Shown in pieces: positions 1 to 7,708 of a DNA stretch of 64,000 bases (positions are counted from its first letter, which is position 1; every line of letters starts with the position of its first letter). A model generated the notes under the pieces. The model did no database searches. It was not told where the DNA came from and worked only from the letters and a program-made list of their open reading frames with translations. The DNA is from Olsenella timonensis (GTDB lineage: Bacteria; Actinomycetota; Coriobacteriia; Coriobacteriales; Atopobiaceae): contig NZ_LT635455.1 of the NCBI RefSeq assembly GCF_900119915.1, positions 434,001-498,000 on the forward strand. The letters are read 5' to 3'. Made by a program: the position numbers and the translations under genes.

Positions 1-435
1 GCCCACGTTGAGCTCGCGCATGAGGAAGCCCTGGTCGAGCTCGAGCTGGTCGGCGATGGCGCCGACGCGCTCGCGGAACTTGCGCGCGGTGGTCTTGAGC
101 TCCGGGCGCATCTGGCAGATCGTGCGCAGGAAGCTGTAGAGCGGCACGCCGGGCACCTCGACGGGCGCCTGGTAGGAGAGGAAGATGCCGGCGAGCGAGC
201 GCTTGTCGGCGGAGAGCTCGGTCACGTCCGCGCCGTCGAACTCGATGCGGCCCGAGGTCACGCGATAGGCCGGGTCGCCCATGATGACGTGGCCGAGCGT
301 GGACTTGCCGGCGCCGTTGGGACCCATGAGGACGTGGCACTCGCCCGCCCCGACGGCGAGGTCGACGCCGTGAAGGATGGGCTTGTCGTCAGTGCCTGCG
401 GAGAGGGCGCTCACGTTGAGCAGCGTGTCTGCCAT
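1..435 (-). CDS. sufC: Fe-S cluster assembly ATPase SufC (3' end outside window)
   Basis: Cytosolic ABC-type ATPase that works with SufB/SufD to build Fe-S clusters. The minus strand reads 145 codons from the ATG at 433-435 to the window edge. The start (MADTLLNVSALSAG) leads into a Walker A motif, GPNGAGKST, near residue 40. The stretches GHVIMGDPAYRVTSGRIEF and LSYQAPVEVPGVP are typical of SufC: the MGDP after the P-loop and the Q-loop followed by P-V-E-[IV]-P-G. Signature and Walker B motifs lie off the window. As the first gene on this strand, it probably leads a suf operon continuing to the left. A purine-rich ribosome site (AAGGAGCGACC) precedes the ATG. SufC is favoured over a generic ABC ATPase because of the PVEVPGV segment. 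Confidence 0.93.
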   Translation of the reverse strand, partial: MADTLLNVSALSAGTDDKPILHGVDLAVGAGECHVLMGPNGAGKSTLGHVIMGDPAYRVTSGRIEFDGADVTELSADKRSLAGIFLSYQAPVEVPGVPLYSFLRTICQMRPELKTTARKFRERVGAIADQLELDQGFLMRELNVG

Positions 436-494
436 TGGTCGCTCCTTGTGCTCGGCGCGACGTGCTGCCGCCGCGCGGTGGTTTCGCGTAATTC

Positions 495-522
495 ATAGTA
501 ATGAGTGGGGAATTAAAGGCAA
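495..522 (-). promoter_or_regulatory. Candidate sigma-70-type promoter for sufC
   Basis: On the minus strand a -35-like TTGCCT (522-517) and a -10-like TACTAT (500-495) are separated by 16 bases. This would put the transcript start about 50 bases ahead of the sufC ATG. It is the only good match in the 188-base gap between sufC and the upstream HAD gene. The call rests on consensus similarity only. Confidence 0.35.
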
Positions 523-623
523 GCGCCGGGCGAGAAAAACGTCGCTTCGCGACAAATCCTACTAAAATGGGGGCATTTACGGAGACGAGACGGGTTCCGT
601 GGATCGCTCGGGCATGCCGGGGG

Positions 624-1436
624 CTATCCCAGGAGTCGGCGCTCCACGAAGTCGGCGAAGCCGTCCTCGGCGTTGGTGGGGGCAACCTCGTCGGCCGCCG
701 CGAGTGCCTCGGGGATTGCGTTGCCCATGGCCACGCCGAGCCCGGCCTCGCGCAGCATCGCGGCGTCGTTGCCGCCGTCGCCGATCGCGCACACCTGCGC
801 CAGGGGGATTCCCAGCTTCGAGCAGAGCGTCGCGAGCCCGCTCGCCTTGGAGGCCCCTGCCGGCGCGATCTCGATGTTGCCCGCCTCCGATGCCGCGTGC
901 CAGAGCCCGAGGCCCTCGGCGACCGTCGCGAGGTCCTCGTAGCGACAGGGCTCGCGGAAGTGGGCGCCCACCTTGAGCGCCGGGGCGCCGAGGAGCTCGA
1001 TTCGCTCGGCGGCGTCCGGCACGACGCCCTCCTCCCAGCGAGCGCCGGCGCGCACGCGCTCGTACTCCTCCCGGCTCACGCACGATCCCAGGCGCGTTGC
1101 CCCCGCGTCATCAAGGCAGGCATAGGAGACGACCCCGGGGCGGGCCAGCTCCCGTACGAGCTGCGCCGCGACCGGCGCCTCGATGCCCCGGCGTCGCAGG
1201 AACCGCCCGCCCTCCACGTCGAGGACCACGGCACCGTTGGCGGCGATCGCGTAGCGGAACCCGTCCATCCCGAGCACGCGGTCGAAGAGCGTCTGGTACA
1301 CGCGACCCGTCGTGGGGACCGGCTCGATGCCCCGCTCACGCAGCAGCTCGACGGCCCTTCTCGCCCGCGGCGTGACGGACTTGTCCGGCGCGAGGAAGGT
1401 CCCGTCGAGGTCAAACGCGAGCAGGTGGACGTCCAT
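624..1436 (-). CDS. Cof-type HAD-IIB family sugar/cofactor phosphatase
   Basis: Soluble HAD-superfamily hydrolase of 270 residues, the normal size for the Cof/YidA group. Motif I is LLAFDLDGTFL at residues 4-14, with the nucleophile Asp and the acid/base Asp two residues on. Motif IV is CAIGDGGNDAAMLREAG near residue 220, and a Lys precedes it (SKASGL), as in family members that bind Mg and dephosphorylate sugar phosphates or cofactors. The start chosen is the ATG at 1434-1436 (MDVHLLAFD), because a GGGAGGGG ribosome site lies just ahead; a longer reading frame adds a poorly conserved leader. It is divergent from the PRD regulator at 1603. The substrate cannot be told from sequence. Confidence 0.88.
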   Translation of the reverse strand: MDVHLLAFDLDGTFLAPDKSVTPRARRAVELLRERGIEPVPTTGRVYQTLFDRVLGMDGFRYAIAANGAVVLDVEGGRFLRRRGIEAPVAAQLVRELARPGVVSYACLDDAGATRLGSCVSREEYERVRAGARWEEGVVPDAAERIELLGAPALKVGAHFREPCRYEDLATVAEGLGLWHAASEAGNIEIAPAGASKASGLATLCSKLGIPLAQVCAIGDGGNDAAMLREAGLGVAMGNAIPEALAAADEVAPTNAEDGFADFVERRLLG

Positions 1437-1602
1437 GTGCCCCCTCCCGAGGATCCGTTGGTGTCGCTTCCCCCAGCTTAGCCGTCCTCGCGGTGCCACG
1501 CCCGCGGCGGCGATGCACATTTCTCGGGATGCGTCGGCAAACGGAAGTGGGTATCTGACCTACGGCGCCTGTGCCTACAGTTTCGTTGAGAGGAGCATGC
1601 GA

Positions 1603-3531
1603 ATGCCAACGAGCGCACTACATAGCTTTGTGCTGAGCTATCTCGCGGACCATGACCGAGTCGACCTTGCCGAGCTGGCCGACCTGAGTGGCGTGACGCA
1701 GCAGACGCTTCGCTCGGAGCTGGCGGCGGTCGAGGCGGAGGTCAACTCGAGCGCACGCTGTCTCGTGGAGCTGTCGAGCCGCTACGTCGAGGTGGCGGAC
1801 AGGACGGCGCTCACACGGTTCCTCGCCTCCCGCCGGTCGCGAGACGAGATGTCCGCAGAGGATCGTATCGTTCTGGCGCTGGTGCTCTCTCCTGATTACG
1901 TTCCCATGCGACGTCTCGCCGAGGCCCTGTTCATGAGTCGGTCGGCGGTCGAGAAACACCTCTCTCGCATCGTACGGGAGGGGCGGCTGAAGGTGGCGAC
2001 AAGCCGTCGGCACGGCATCCGGCTGACGGTCGACGCGCGGGTCAGGTACGCGATGTTCGTTCGGGCCCTGCGCCCCTATGTCCGCGCGGACGACCTGCGC
2101 GGCAGCCTTCGGGCGTTCGCCGAGGAACAGTTCCCGCTGGGCGCCTTCATGGGAGGGGACGATGTCGAGGCGGCCCTTGCCCTCGTCGACGAGGTGGGCG
2201 AGCGCGACTCCGCGCTCTACGTTCCCGATTCTACGGAGGAGCTCCTTTGTCATGCGCTCATCCTCAGGTGGTGCGTACGACAGGGGGTCTTTCTCTCGAC
2301 AGATCCGGTTGTCCCAAGCGAGGACGAGCGGGACCTCGCCCATTACCAGGAAGTCGTCGATGCCAGCCTGGCTGCGCTGGGAGAGGACGACCCTCCCCGC
2401 GAGCGGGCATACCTCGCTCAGGTTCTCATGTCGCTGAGAAAGACCTGCACGCACGACAACGACTGGGTGATCCGCAAGATGGCGCCCTTCGTTCGGGGCA
2501 TCGTCAGAGAGGTGAGGAGGCGCTACGCGATTGACCTCTCGGGTGACGAGAAGCTCGTGGAGGGCCTCGCGCTTCATGTGTGGACGACGGTCATCCGCGG
2601 GGTAAGCCTGGTGTCAGAGCCGACTCTCTATCCCGTCGACGAGCTGCGCCGTGCCTACCCGCTCGGGTTCGAGCTCGCTGCCGTCGCCGCTGAGCTCATC
2701 GAGCGACGCTATGGCTATCTGCCGCAAGGGACGGAGGTCGCCTACATCGCGCTTCATCTCCAGGCGGCCCTTGAGCGCATGGGATTCTCGTCCGACCGCG
2801 CAGGCGAGCTTCGGGTGCTCATCGTCTGCCACTACGGGCTCGCGGCGTCCAACCTCATAGCGGAGCGTCTCGAGCGAGCGCTGCCCGACCTGCGCGTCGT
2901 CGGGCTCTATGCAGTTGCGGAGTACCGGGTTCACCTGGGCGAGTGCGATGCCATCGTCTCGACCGAGCTGCTGGACGAGGACGAGCGTCCCGTCTTCTAC
3001 GTTACTCCGATGCTCCATGAGGCTGAGCTCGCGCCGATGCGTCGGTTCCTGGAGGGCAGGGACCGGTTTGACTCTCGTATGGCGGTGACGCTTCTCGAGT
3101 CGGTCGTCGTCGACCTGTCGAGCTGCGCCTCCTCTGATGAGGCCGTGCGGGCGCTCTCGGACGCCCTCTGCGATTTGGGGTGCGTCGACGAGCTCTACGG
3201 CGAGAGCGTGCTGCGCCGGGAGCGAGTCTCCCCGACGAGCCTCGACTTCATCGCCGTGCCGCATGGTGACCCTGAGCGGGTGGCGCGCACTCGCCTCGCC
3301 GTTGGACGTGCTCCGCAGGGAATCGAATGGGCGGGATCGACCGTGTACCTGGTGTGCATGCTCGCCTTCTCCAGCGAGGGATTTGCGGCGAGCCCCCGGT
3401 TCTTCTCGAGCTTCTACAGGCGACTGGCCAGGCCTGAGACGGAGCGTGGCTTACGTGGGGTTGCGGACCTGTCGGATGCGGAGTGTCGGAAGGGCATGGT
3501 TCGCGTTGTCCTTGGAGACGAAGGGAGGTGA
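1603..3531 (+). CDS. PRD-containing, PTS-controlled transcriptional regulator (BglG/MtlR/LicR type)
   Basis: Regulator of 642 residues that probably activates the PTS genes right behind it. Visible parts, in order: two N-terminal helix-turn-helix segments (about residues 1-110, including RRLAEALFMSRSAVEKHL), one or two PTS regulation domains (about 180-400, with LHVWTT and EVAYIALHLQAA, where phosphorylatable His residues sit), an EIIB-like domain (VLIVCHYGLAASNLI, about 405-420) and an EIIA-like C-terminus with an IAVPHGD His site. This is the layout of DNA-binding MtlR/LicR activators rather than RNA-binding BglG antiterminators, so activation of DNA transcription is more likely. ATG 1603 was chosen over ATG 1597 because the ribosome site GAGAGGAG is only two bases from the earlier codon. 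Only 3 bases separate it from the EIIA gene. Confidence 0.87.
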   Translation: MPTSALHSFVLSYLADHDRVDLAELADLSGVTQQTLRSELAAVEAEVNSSARCLVELSSRYVEVADRTALTRFLASRRSRDEMSAEDRIVLALVLSPDYVPMRRLAEALFMSRSAVEKHLSRIVREGRLKVATSRRHGIRLTVDARVRYAMFVRALRPYVRADDLRGSLRAFAEEQFPLGAFMGGDDVEAALALVDEVGERDSALYVPDSTEELLCHALILRWCVRQGVFLSTDPVVPSEDERDLAHYQEVVDASLAALGEDDPPRERAYLAQVLMSLRKTCTHDNDWVIRKMAPFVRGIVREVRRRYAIDLSGDEKLVEGLALHVWTTVIRGVSLVSEPTLYPVDELRRAYPLGFELAAVAAELIERRYGYLPQGTEVAYIALHLQAALERMGFSSDRAGELRVLIVCHYGLAASNLIAERLERALPDLRVVGLYAVAEYRVHLGECDAIVSTELLDEDERPVFYVTPMLHEAELAPMRRFLEGRDRFDSRMAVTLLESVVVDLSSCASSDEAVRALSDALCDLGCVDELYGESVLRRERVSPTSLDFIAVPHGDPERVARTRLAVGRAPQGIEWAGSTVYLVCMLAFSSEGFAASPRFFSSFYRRLARPETERGLRGVADLSDAECRKGMVRVVLGDEGR

Positions 3532-3534
3532 AGC

Positions 3535-4017
3535 ATGGACATCACCGACGTGTTGAGTGCCGACTGCGTCGCATTCGACCAAGATCTGGTCGACAAGGGC
3601 CAGGTGTTCGACTTCCTGACGGGACTTCTTGTTCGCTGCGGGGTCGTGAGGTCGGCAGACGCATTTATTCGTGCGATCTGGGAGCGGGAGGGCCTTGCCA
3701 TGACCGGTCTGCAGGACGGCATTGCGATTCCGCATGGAATCAGCTCGGCGGTCACGCGGCCCGCCATGGCGTACGTGCGCCTGTCGCACCCGCTTGCCTG
3801 GGAGTCGATTGACGATGGCCCGGTCAGGCATGTCTTTCTCCTCGCCATTCCCCCGCGGGACGACGGGGAGCGGGACTCCGTGCACATCCGCATGCTCTCG
3901 ACGCTTGCGCGCAGCCTCATCCGACCCGGGGTCATCTCCGGAATCGAGGGGGCGAGAGGCGCGGGAGAGCTGTTGGATGCGTTGCGCGAGGGACGGCCCG
4001 TGACAGATGCGAGCTAA
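3535..4017 (+). CDS. PTS fructose/mannitol-type EIIA component
   Basis: A phosphocarrier of 160 residues that takes phosphate from HPr and hands it to the EIIB encoded next. The active-site His is in GIAIPHG, near residue 67, and HVFLLAIPPRDDG follows the family pattern (PTS_EIIA_2 type). Here the domain is a separate cytosolic protein rather than fused to EIIBC. Start ATG 3535 has the ribosome site GAAGGGAGG at good spacing. The regulator stop is 3 bases upstream and the EIIB gene starts 22 bases downstream, so the five genes from 1603 to 6103 read as one operon. Confidence 0.9.
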   Translation: MDITDVLSADCVAFDQDLVDKGQVFDFLTGLLVRCGVVRSADAFIRAIWEREGLAMTGLQDGIAIPHGISSAVTRPAMAYVRLSHPLAWESIDDGPVRHVFLLAIPPRDDGERDSVHIRMLSTLARSLIRPGVISGIEGARGAGELLDALREGRPVTDAS

Positions 4018-4039
4018 GGACGGCTACAAGGGAGGCGAT

Positions 4040-4363
4040 ATGAGGATAGTTGCGGTTACGGCGTGCACTGTGGGGGTCGCCCACACCTACATTGCGCGCG
4101 ACAAGCTTGAGGCGGCTGCCGTGAGGCGTGGTCACGAGATTTTGATCGAGACCCAGGGCAACGTGGGAATCGAGGACGAGCTGCCCCCAGAGGCCATACA
4201 GGATGCCGACGTCGTCGTTCTTGCCGCTGACGTTGCGGTGGCGCGCCAGGAGCGCTTCGCGGGCAAGAAGGTCGTGAGGGTCCCATCCGTGGTGGCGATT
4301 AAGCAGGCTGACCAGCTCATCAGGAAGATCGAGGAAAAGTTAGGAGCGAGCAACCATGGCTAA
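4040..4363 (+). CDS. PTS fructose-type EIIB component
   Basis: EIIB of 107 residues that accepts phosphate from EIIA on a Cys and passes it to the incoming sugar. The active-site loop is VTACTVGVAHTYIARDKLE at residues 5-23; fructose EIIBs usually read CPTGIAHTF, so the Pro after the Cys is replaced by Thr here. ETQGNVGIEDEL matches the family's next conserved block (E-T-Q-G). The ATG at 4040 follows the ribosome site GGGAGG and is preferred to an upstream in-frame codon that overlaps the EIIA gene. Its stop overlaps the EIIC start by 8 bases, pointing to translational coupling. Confidence 0.9.
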   Translation: MRIVAVTACTVGVAHTYIARDKLEAAAVRRGHEILIETQGNVGIEDELPPEAIQDADVVVLAADVAVARQERFAGKKVVRVPSVVAIKQADQLIRKIEEKLGASNHG

Positions 4364-5444
4364 GTTCAGAATCAACACGGGCCCCATGATGACCGGCGTG
4401 TCGTACATGATCCCCGTTATCTGCCTGGGCGGCATCCTGCAGTCGTTTGGCACCATGCTGGGAGGGTCCTCGGTCGGCAGCGACACGGCGTCGTTTGCGG
4501 GCCTGCTCTACGCAGGCGGTACGATTGCGATGAACATGGTGGTGCCAGTTCTCGCTGCCTACATTGCCTACGGCATCTGTGATCGCCCCGGCATTGCTCC
4601 CGGTCTCATGATCGGCGTGCTGTCCGTCAACTACAAGATCGGCTTTGTCGGCGGCATTATCGGCGGCTACGCGGTGGGCTACTTCCTCAAGTTCATGAAA
4701 GAGAGGATACCGCTGAGCAAGAACCTTCAGTCGCTCATGCCGCTGCTCATACTGCCGATTCTGGGCGGCCTTTTCTCCATCCTGCTCATGGACTATGTGG
4801 TGGGGCCCCTGCTGGGCGGCCTGCAGTCCCTCCTCGTCGAGGTGTTCGCGGAGCTCCAGGCAGGGCCGAGGGTCGTGTTTGGTCTGGTCATGGGAGCGAT
4901 GATGGGAGTCGACTTCGGTGGCCCGGTCACCAAGATCGCGACCACGGTCGCCAACGGGCTGGTTGCCGACGGTGTCCTGGGTCCCGAGGGCGCCAAGGTG
5001 TGCTGCGGCATCGTGCCCGCGCTCGGGCTTGGCATCGCGACGCTGCTGTTCCCCGGAAAGTTCACCAAGGCGGAGCGCGCCACCGGCCCGTCGGCGATCG
5101 TGCTCGGATGCGCCCAGGTCGGCGAGGGCGGGCTGCCGTATCTCCTGAGGGACCCGCTGCGTGTCATGCCTGCCGGTATTGCCGGAAGCGCCGTCACCGG
5201 TGCCATCGCGATGTACTTTAACGTGGGCTCGCCGGTCATGATGGGCGGGTTCTTCGCCTTCCCCGTCATGCAGAACATTCTGCCGGGGGCATTCATCGCG
5301 GTCGCGGCGGGCGTTGTCGTGGAGATCGCCCTCGTCGCGCTGCTCAAGCGAAAGGTCACAGGTGAGGACGAGCTCGACGAGCTCTCGGGCCTCGACGAGG
5401 CGACCGACGACATGGACTTCGACATCTCCATCGAGGAGGGCTAG
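4356..5444 (+). CDS. PTS fructose-type EIIC permease
   Basis: Integral membrane channel of 362 residues for the sugar of this operon, with about nine to ten hydrophobic segments. It has the fructose-EIIC landmarks: an N-terminal TGVSYMIPVICLGGILQSFG, a central GVDFGGPVTKIATT (compare the G-G-P-[VI]-N-K motif of FruA; Asn is replaced by Thr) and AQVGEGGLPYLLRDP, matching the family's I-T-E-G-A-I-P-F region. The C-terminus ends in an acidic tail rich in Glu and Asp. Transport specificity cannot be read from sequence; the adjacent aldolase suggests a sugar acid rather than fructose. Confidence 0.9.
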   Translation: MAKFRINTGPMMTGVSYMIPVICLGGILQSFGTMLGGSSVGSDTASFAGLLYAGGTIAMNMVVPVLAAYIAYGICDRPGIAPGLMIGVLSVNYKIGFVGGIIGGYAVGYFLKFMKERIPLSKNLQSLMPLLILPILGGLFSILLMDYVVGPLLGGLQSLLVEVFAELQAGPRVVFGLVMGAMMGVDFGGPVTKIATTVANGLVADGVLGPEGAKVCCGIVPALGLGIATLLFPGKFTKAERATGPSAIVLGCAQVGEGGLPYLLRDPLRVMPAGIAGSAVTGAIAMYFNVGSPVMMGGFFAFPVMQNILPGAFIAVAAGVVVEIALVALLKRKVTGEDELDELSGLDEATDDMDFDISIEEG

Positions 5445-5446
5445 CG

Positions 5447-6103
5447 ATGAGGGAGGCTGTGGTCGAGGAGCTCGACCGGGCGAAGCTCATGTGCATCTTT
5501 CGCGGGGGCAAGCTGTCCGACGACGAGCTGAGGAGATCCTGCCAGGCGGTGCTTGACGGCGGTGCTCGTATCGTCGAGCTCACGTACAACCACAACGATG
5601 ACAAGGTCGAGGAAACTCCACGCGCTATCGCGCTGCTGCGCGAGACCTTCGGAGACGATTTGATGGTCGGCTCGGGAACCACCCTGAACGTCGAGGAGGT
5701 GAGAATGGCGCATGAGGCGGGGGCAAGCTTCGTCGTGTCCCCGGTCCTCGACAAGGGCGTCATCGAGGAGGCCGCCAGGCTCGATTTGATGTGCATGCCG
5801 GGGGCGGGCAGCGCCACCGAGGCCCTTCGCGCATACGAGTGGGGGGCGGACTACGTGAAGCTGTTCCCTGCCGGGGAGATGGGGATCGGCTACGCCAGGG
5901 CGCTGATGGCGCCACTTGGCTTCATCAAGTACTTTGCGGTCTGTCGGATGACCCCCGGGTTCTTCGAGGAGTGCCTCAGGGCGGGTTTTGCCGGGGCGGG
6001 GGTGAGCAGCTGCATCAATGCCCCGGAGCTCATCGCCTCCAGAGCGTTCGACGAGATAGAGCGACGGGTCGCTGAGTATGTTGCCATAGCCGCGCGCTTC
6101 TAG
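5447..6103 (+). CDS. KDPG/KHG-family (Eda-like) 2-keto-3-deoxy-sugar-phosphate aldolase
   Basis: Class I aldolase of 218 residues, expected to split a 2-keto-3-deoxy-6-phospho-aldonate into pyruvate and an aldehyde phosphate. The Schiff-base Lys lies in DYVKLFPAGE, near residue 138; the family's Glu is in RIVELTYNH and the phosphate-binding Gly/Ser near the end is in FAGAGVSSCI. VGSGTTLNVEEV and MPGAGSATEA correspond to the G-x-G-T and P-G-x-x-[ST] blocks. ATG 5447 is 2 bases after the EIIC stop. No dehydratase, isomerase or kinase gene is in the operon, so the PTS product may itself be the aldolase substrate (inference). Confidence 0.88.
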   Translation: MREAVVEELDRAKLMCIFRGGKLSDDELRRSCQAVLDGGARIVELTYNHNDDKVEETPRAIALLRETFGDDLMVGSGTTLNVEEVRMAHEAGASFVVSPVLDKGVIEEAARLDLMCMPGAGSATEALRAYEWGADYVKLFPAGEMGIGYARALMAPLGFIKYFAVCRMTPGFFEECLRAGFAGAGVSSCINAPELIASRAFDEIERRVAEYVAIAARF

Positions 6104-6111
6104 ACGCCGTC

Positions 6112-6159
6112 AAGGGGCCCGTGCGGAGCGCACCTGGCGTACTCCGCACGGGCCCCTTT
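6112..6159 (+). terminator. Intrinsic terminator after the PTS/aldolase operon
   Basis: A perfect 17-bp inverted repeat (6112-6128 with 6142-6158, arm AAGGGGCCCGTGCGGAG) encloses a 13-base loop and ends in a short T run. It begins 8 bases after the aldolase stop. The strong GC stem makes termination likely although the T tract is short. Confidence 0.85.
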
Positions 6160-6248
6160 GCGAGCGCGTTACGACTGGGGGGATGCCATGCGGGCGGGAC
6201 GTACCATGTGCTCCGGTGCGCGACGTGCGAGGGGAGGCTCTTGTCGGC

Positions 6249-7214
6249 ATGGACGCATGGAAGCGGCTCGGCGCCTTCATCGGGAGCCACATGGCGTTCA
6301 TATCTCCGGCCTGCGTGGTCCTGGGCGTGCTGTTCCCCCAGATAGGCGCTCTGCATCCGCTCGTGACGCCGCTCTTTGCGTTCATGACGTTCCAGAGCTC
6401 CCTCTCCAACACCTTCGCCAACCTCGGGCGCGCGCTGCGCCACCCGGCCCCGATGCTCGTCTCGCTGGCGCTCGCTGCCGCGGTCATGCCGTGCGCGGCC
6501 TGCGCCCTCGCCACGGCGCTCTTCGGTGCCAGTCCCAACCTCGTCTGCGGCGTGGTGCTGGAGTACAGCGTGCCCGTGGCCGTGGTGGCTGCGATGTGGA
6601 CCAACATGCTCGGAGGCGACCCCGCGCTCTCGCTCGCCACGATCCTCGTCTCCACGGTCGCCGCCCCGTTCACGATTCCCCTCACGCTGCACGTCCTTCT
6701 CGGCCAGACGGTCGAGGTCGACGCCGCGCGGATGATGGGGAAGATGGTGGTCTCGATCGCGCTGCCGGCGCTCGCGGGGACGCTGGCCAACGACCTCACG
6801 CGCGGGCGCGCGGCGCGTGAGCTCTCGCCGGTGATCGCTCCGGCCGCCAAGATCGCGCTCGTGCTCGTGGTCCTCACCAACTCGACCGGCGTCGCCCCCT
6901 ACGTGCGCGACCTCACGCCGACGCTCGCCGCGGTGGCGCTGTTCATCTGCGTGTTCGCGGCGTGTGGCTATGCGCTCGGGCTTCTCGCCGCGCGGGCGAT
7001 GCGCGTCTCCGACGAGCGCGCGGTCTCGATGACGTATCTGGTGGGGATGCGCAACATATCTGCCGGTGCGGTGATCGCGGGCGAGTACTTCCCCGGGGAG
7101 GTGATGTTCCCGGTGGTGATCGGCACGCTCTTCCAGCAGGTGCTTGCCGCGCTGTTTGGGAGCCTGCTGCGCCGGCTGCGCGCGGGGTGCGCGAGGGGGC
7201 GCGCCGCTGCCTAG
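6249..7214 (+). CDS. Bile acid:sodium symporter (BASS) family transporter
   Basis: Membrane protein of 321 residues with about nine to ten hydrophobic segments. The segments FAFMTFQSSLSNTFANLGRALRHP (first third) and VSMTYLVGMRNISAGAVIAGEYFP (last third) fit the BASS/ACR3-like fold: a conserved F-M near the second helix, and the second crossover motif G-x-x-N-x-x. The natural substrate is unknown; these proteins carry organic anions with Na. The ATG at 6249 was chosen because GGGGAGG lies 11 bases ahead and the hydrophobic part starts soon after. It is a single gene between a terminator and a convergent small ORF. Confidence 0.78.
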   Translation: MDAWKRLGAFIGSHMAFISPACVVLGVLFPQIGALHPLVTPLFAFMTFQSSLSNTFANLGRALRHPAPMLVSLALAAAVMPCAACALATALFGASPNLVCGVVLEYSVPVAVVAAMWTNMLGGDPALSLATILVSTVAAPFTIPLTLHVLLGQTVEVDAARMMGKMVVSIALPALAGTLANDLTRGRAARELSPVIAPAAKIALVLVVLTNSTGVAPYVRDLTPTLAAVALFICVFAACGYALGLLAARAMRVSDERAVSMTYLVGMRNISAGAVIAGEYFPGEVMFPVVIGTLFQQVLAALFGSLLRRLRAGCARGRAAA

Positions 7215-7309
7215 TGGTGACGGTACATGCGCGGGTGAGGCTTCCCGTCGTCCAGGATGACCGCGAGCCCGGCGATGACGACAAACGCGATGAAGATGAG
7301 CTTCTTCAT
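7211..7309 (-). CDS. Small single-span membrane peptide
   Basis: A 32-residue ORF with a near-ideal ribosome site (AGGAGGTCATC) just ahead of its ATG (7307-7309). The sequence is a Lys-Lys-Leu start, about 15 hydrophobic residues (IFIAFVVIAGLAVIL) and a polar, His/Arg-rich tail (DDGKPHPRMYRHH). It could be a small anchored regulator or just a short peptide; no family was recognised. Its stop overlaps the 3' end of the BASS gene by 4 bases on the opposite strand. Confidence 0.5.
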   Translation of the reverse strand: MKKLIFIAFVVIAGLAVILDDGKPHPRMYRHH

Positions 7310-7708
7310 GATGACCTCCTCCTGAGCCGGTTGTTGGCTCAATCCTCGCAGGTCAGATGGTGCGGAGCCATCGATGCGACTTACGGTCGGCTTTCGGTTT
7401 CGTAAGGTTGCGGGGGCAGATGCGAGCTCCGGGGTCGCGCCTCCTCCCTTCCCCTCATCGAGTGTACGATTTGGACCGTTATCCCGTGAATACGTGAGCA
7501 TACAGGCATGCGTTATCTGCTGAAACGTCAGTCGCGATGACGTACCTTGCCTGCGGTCGGCGAGAATTTCGTACACTCGGCGCGTTCGCGGGGAAGCGAG
7601 GAGGTTCCGGCTCGGCGGCTTGCGTTTCGGAGGGGATGCGGTTGTCTCGCGTGAGGTCTCGCCTCGATGCCTGTCGTAGAATGAGCCTCAGATGAGTTAG
7701 GAGGGTTT
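7310..7708. other. Non-coding gap between the small peptide and the GT-C-like gene
   Basis: About 400 bases with no convincing ORF. It must hold the leader of the small peptide on the minus strand and the promoter of the membrane protein at 7709. TAGAAT at 7677-7682 is a possible -10 for the latter, but no good -35 stands at the right distance. No terminator-like hairpin was seen. Confidence 0.4.

Noticed and set aside
501-1481. 326-codon plus-strand frame over the HAD phosphatase
   Set aside because: Antisense shadow; the minus-strand protein has all HAD motifs and a good ribosome site.
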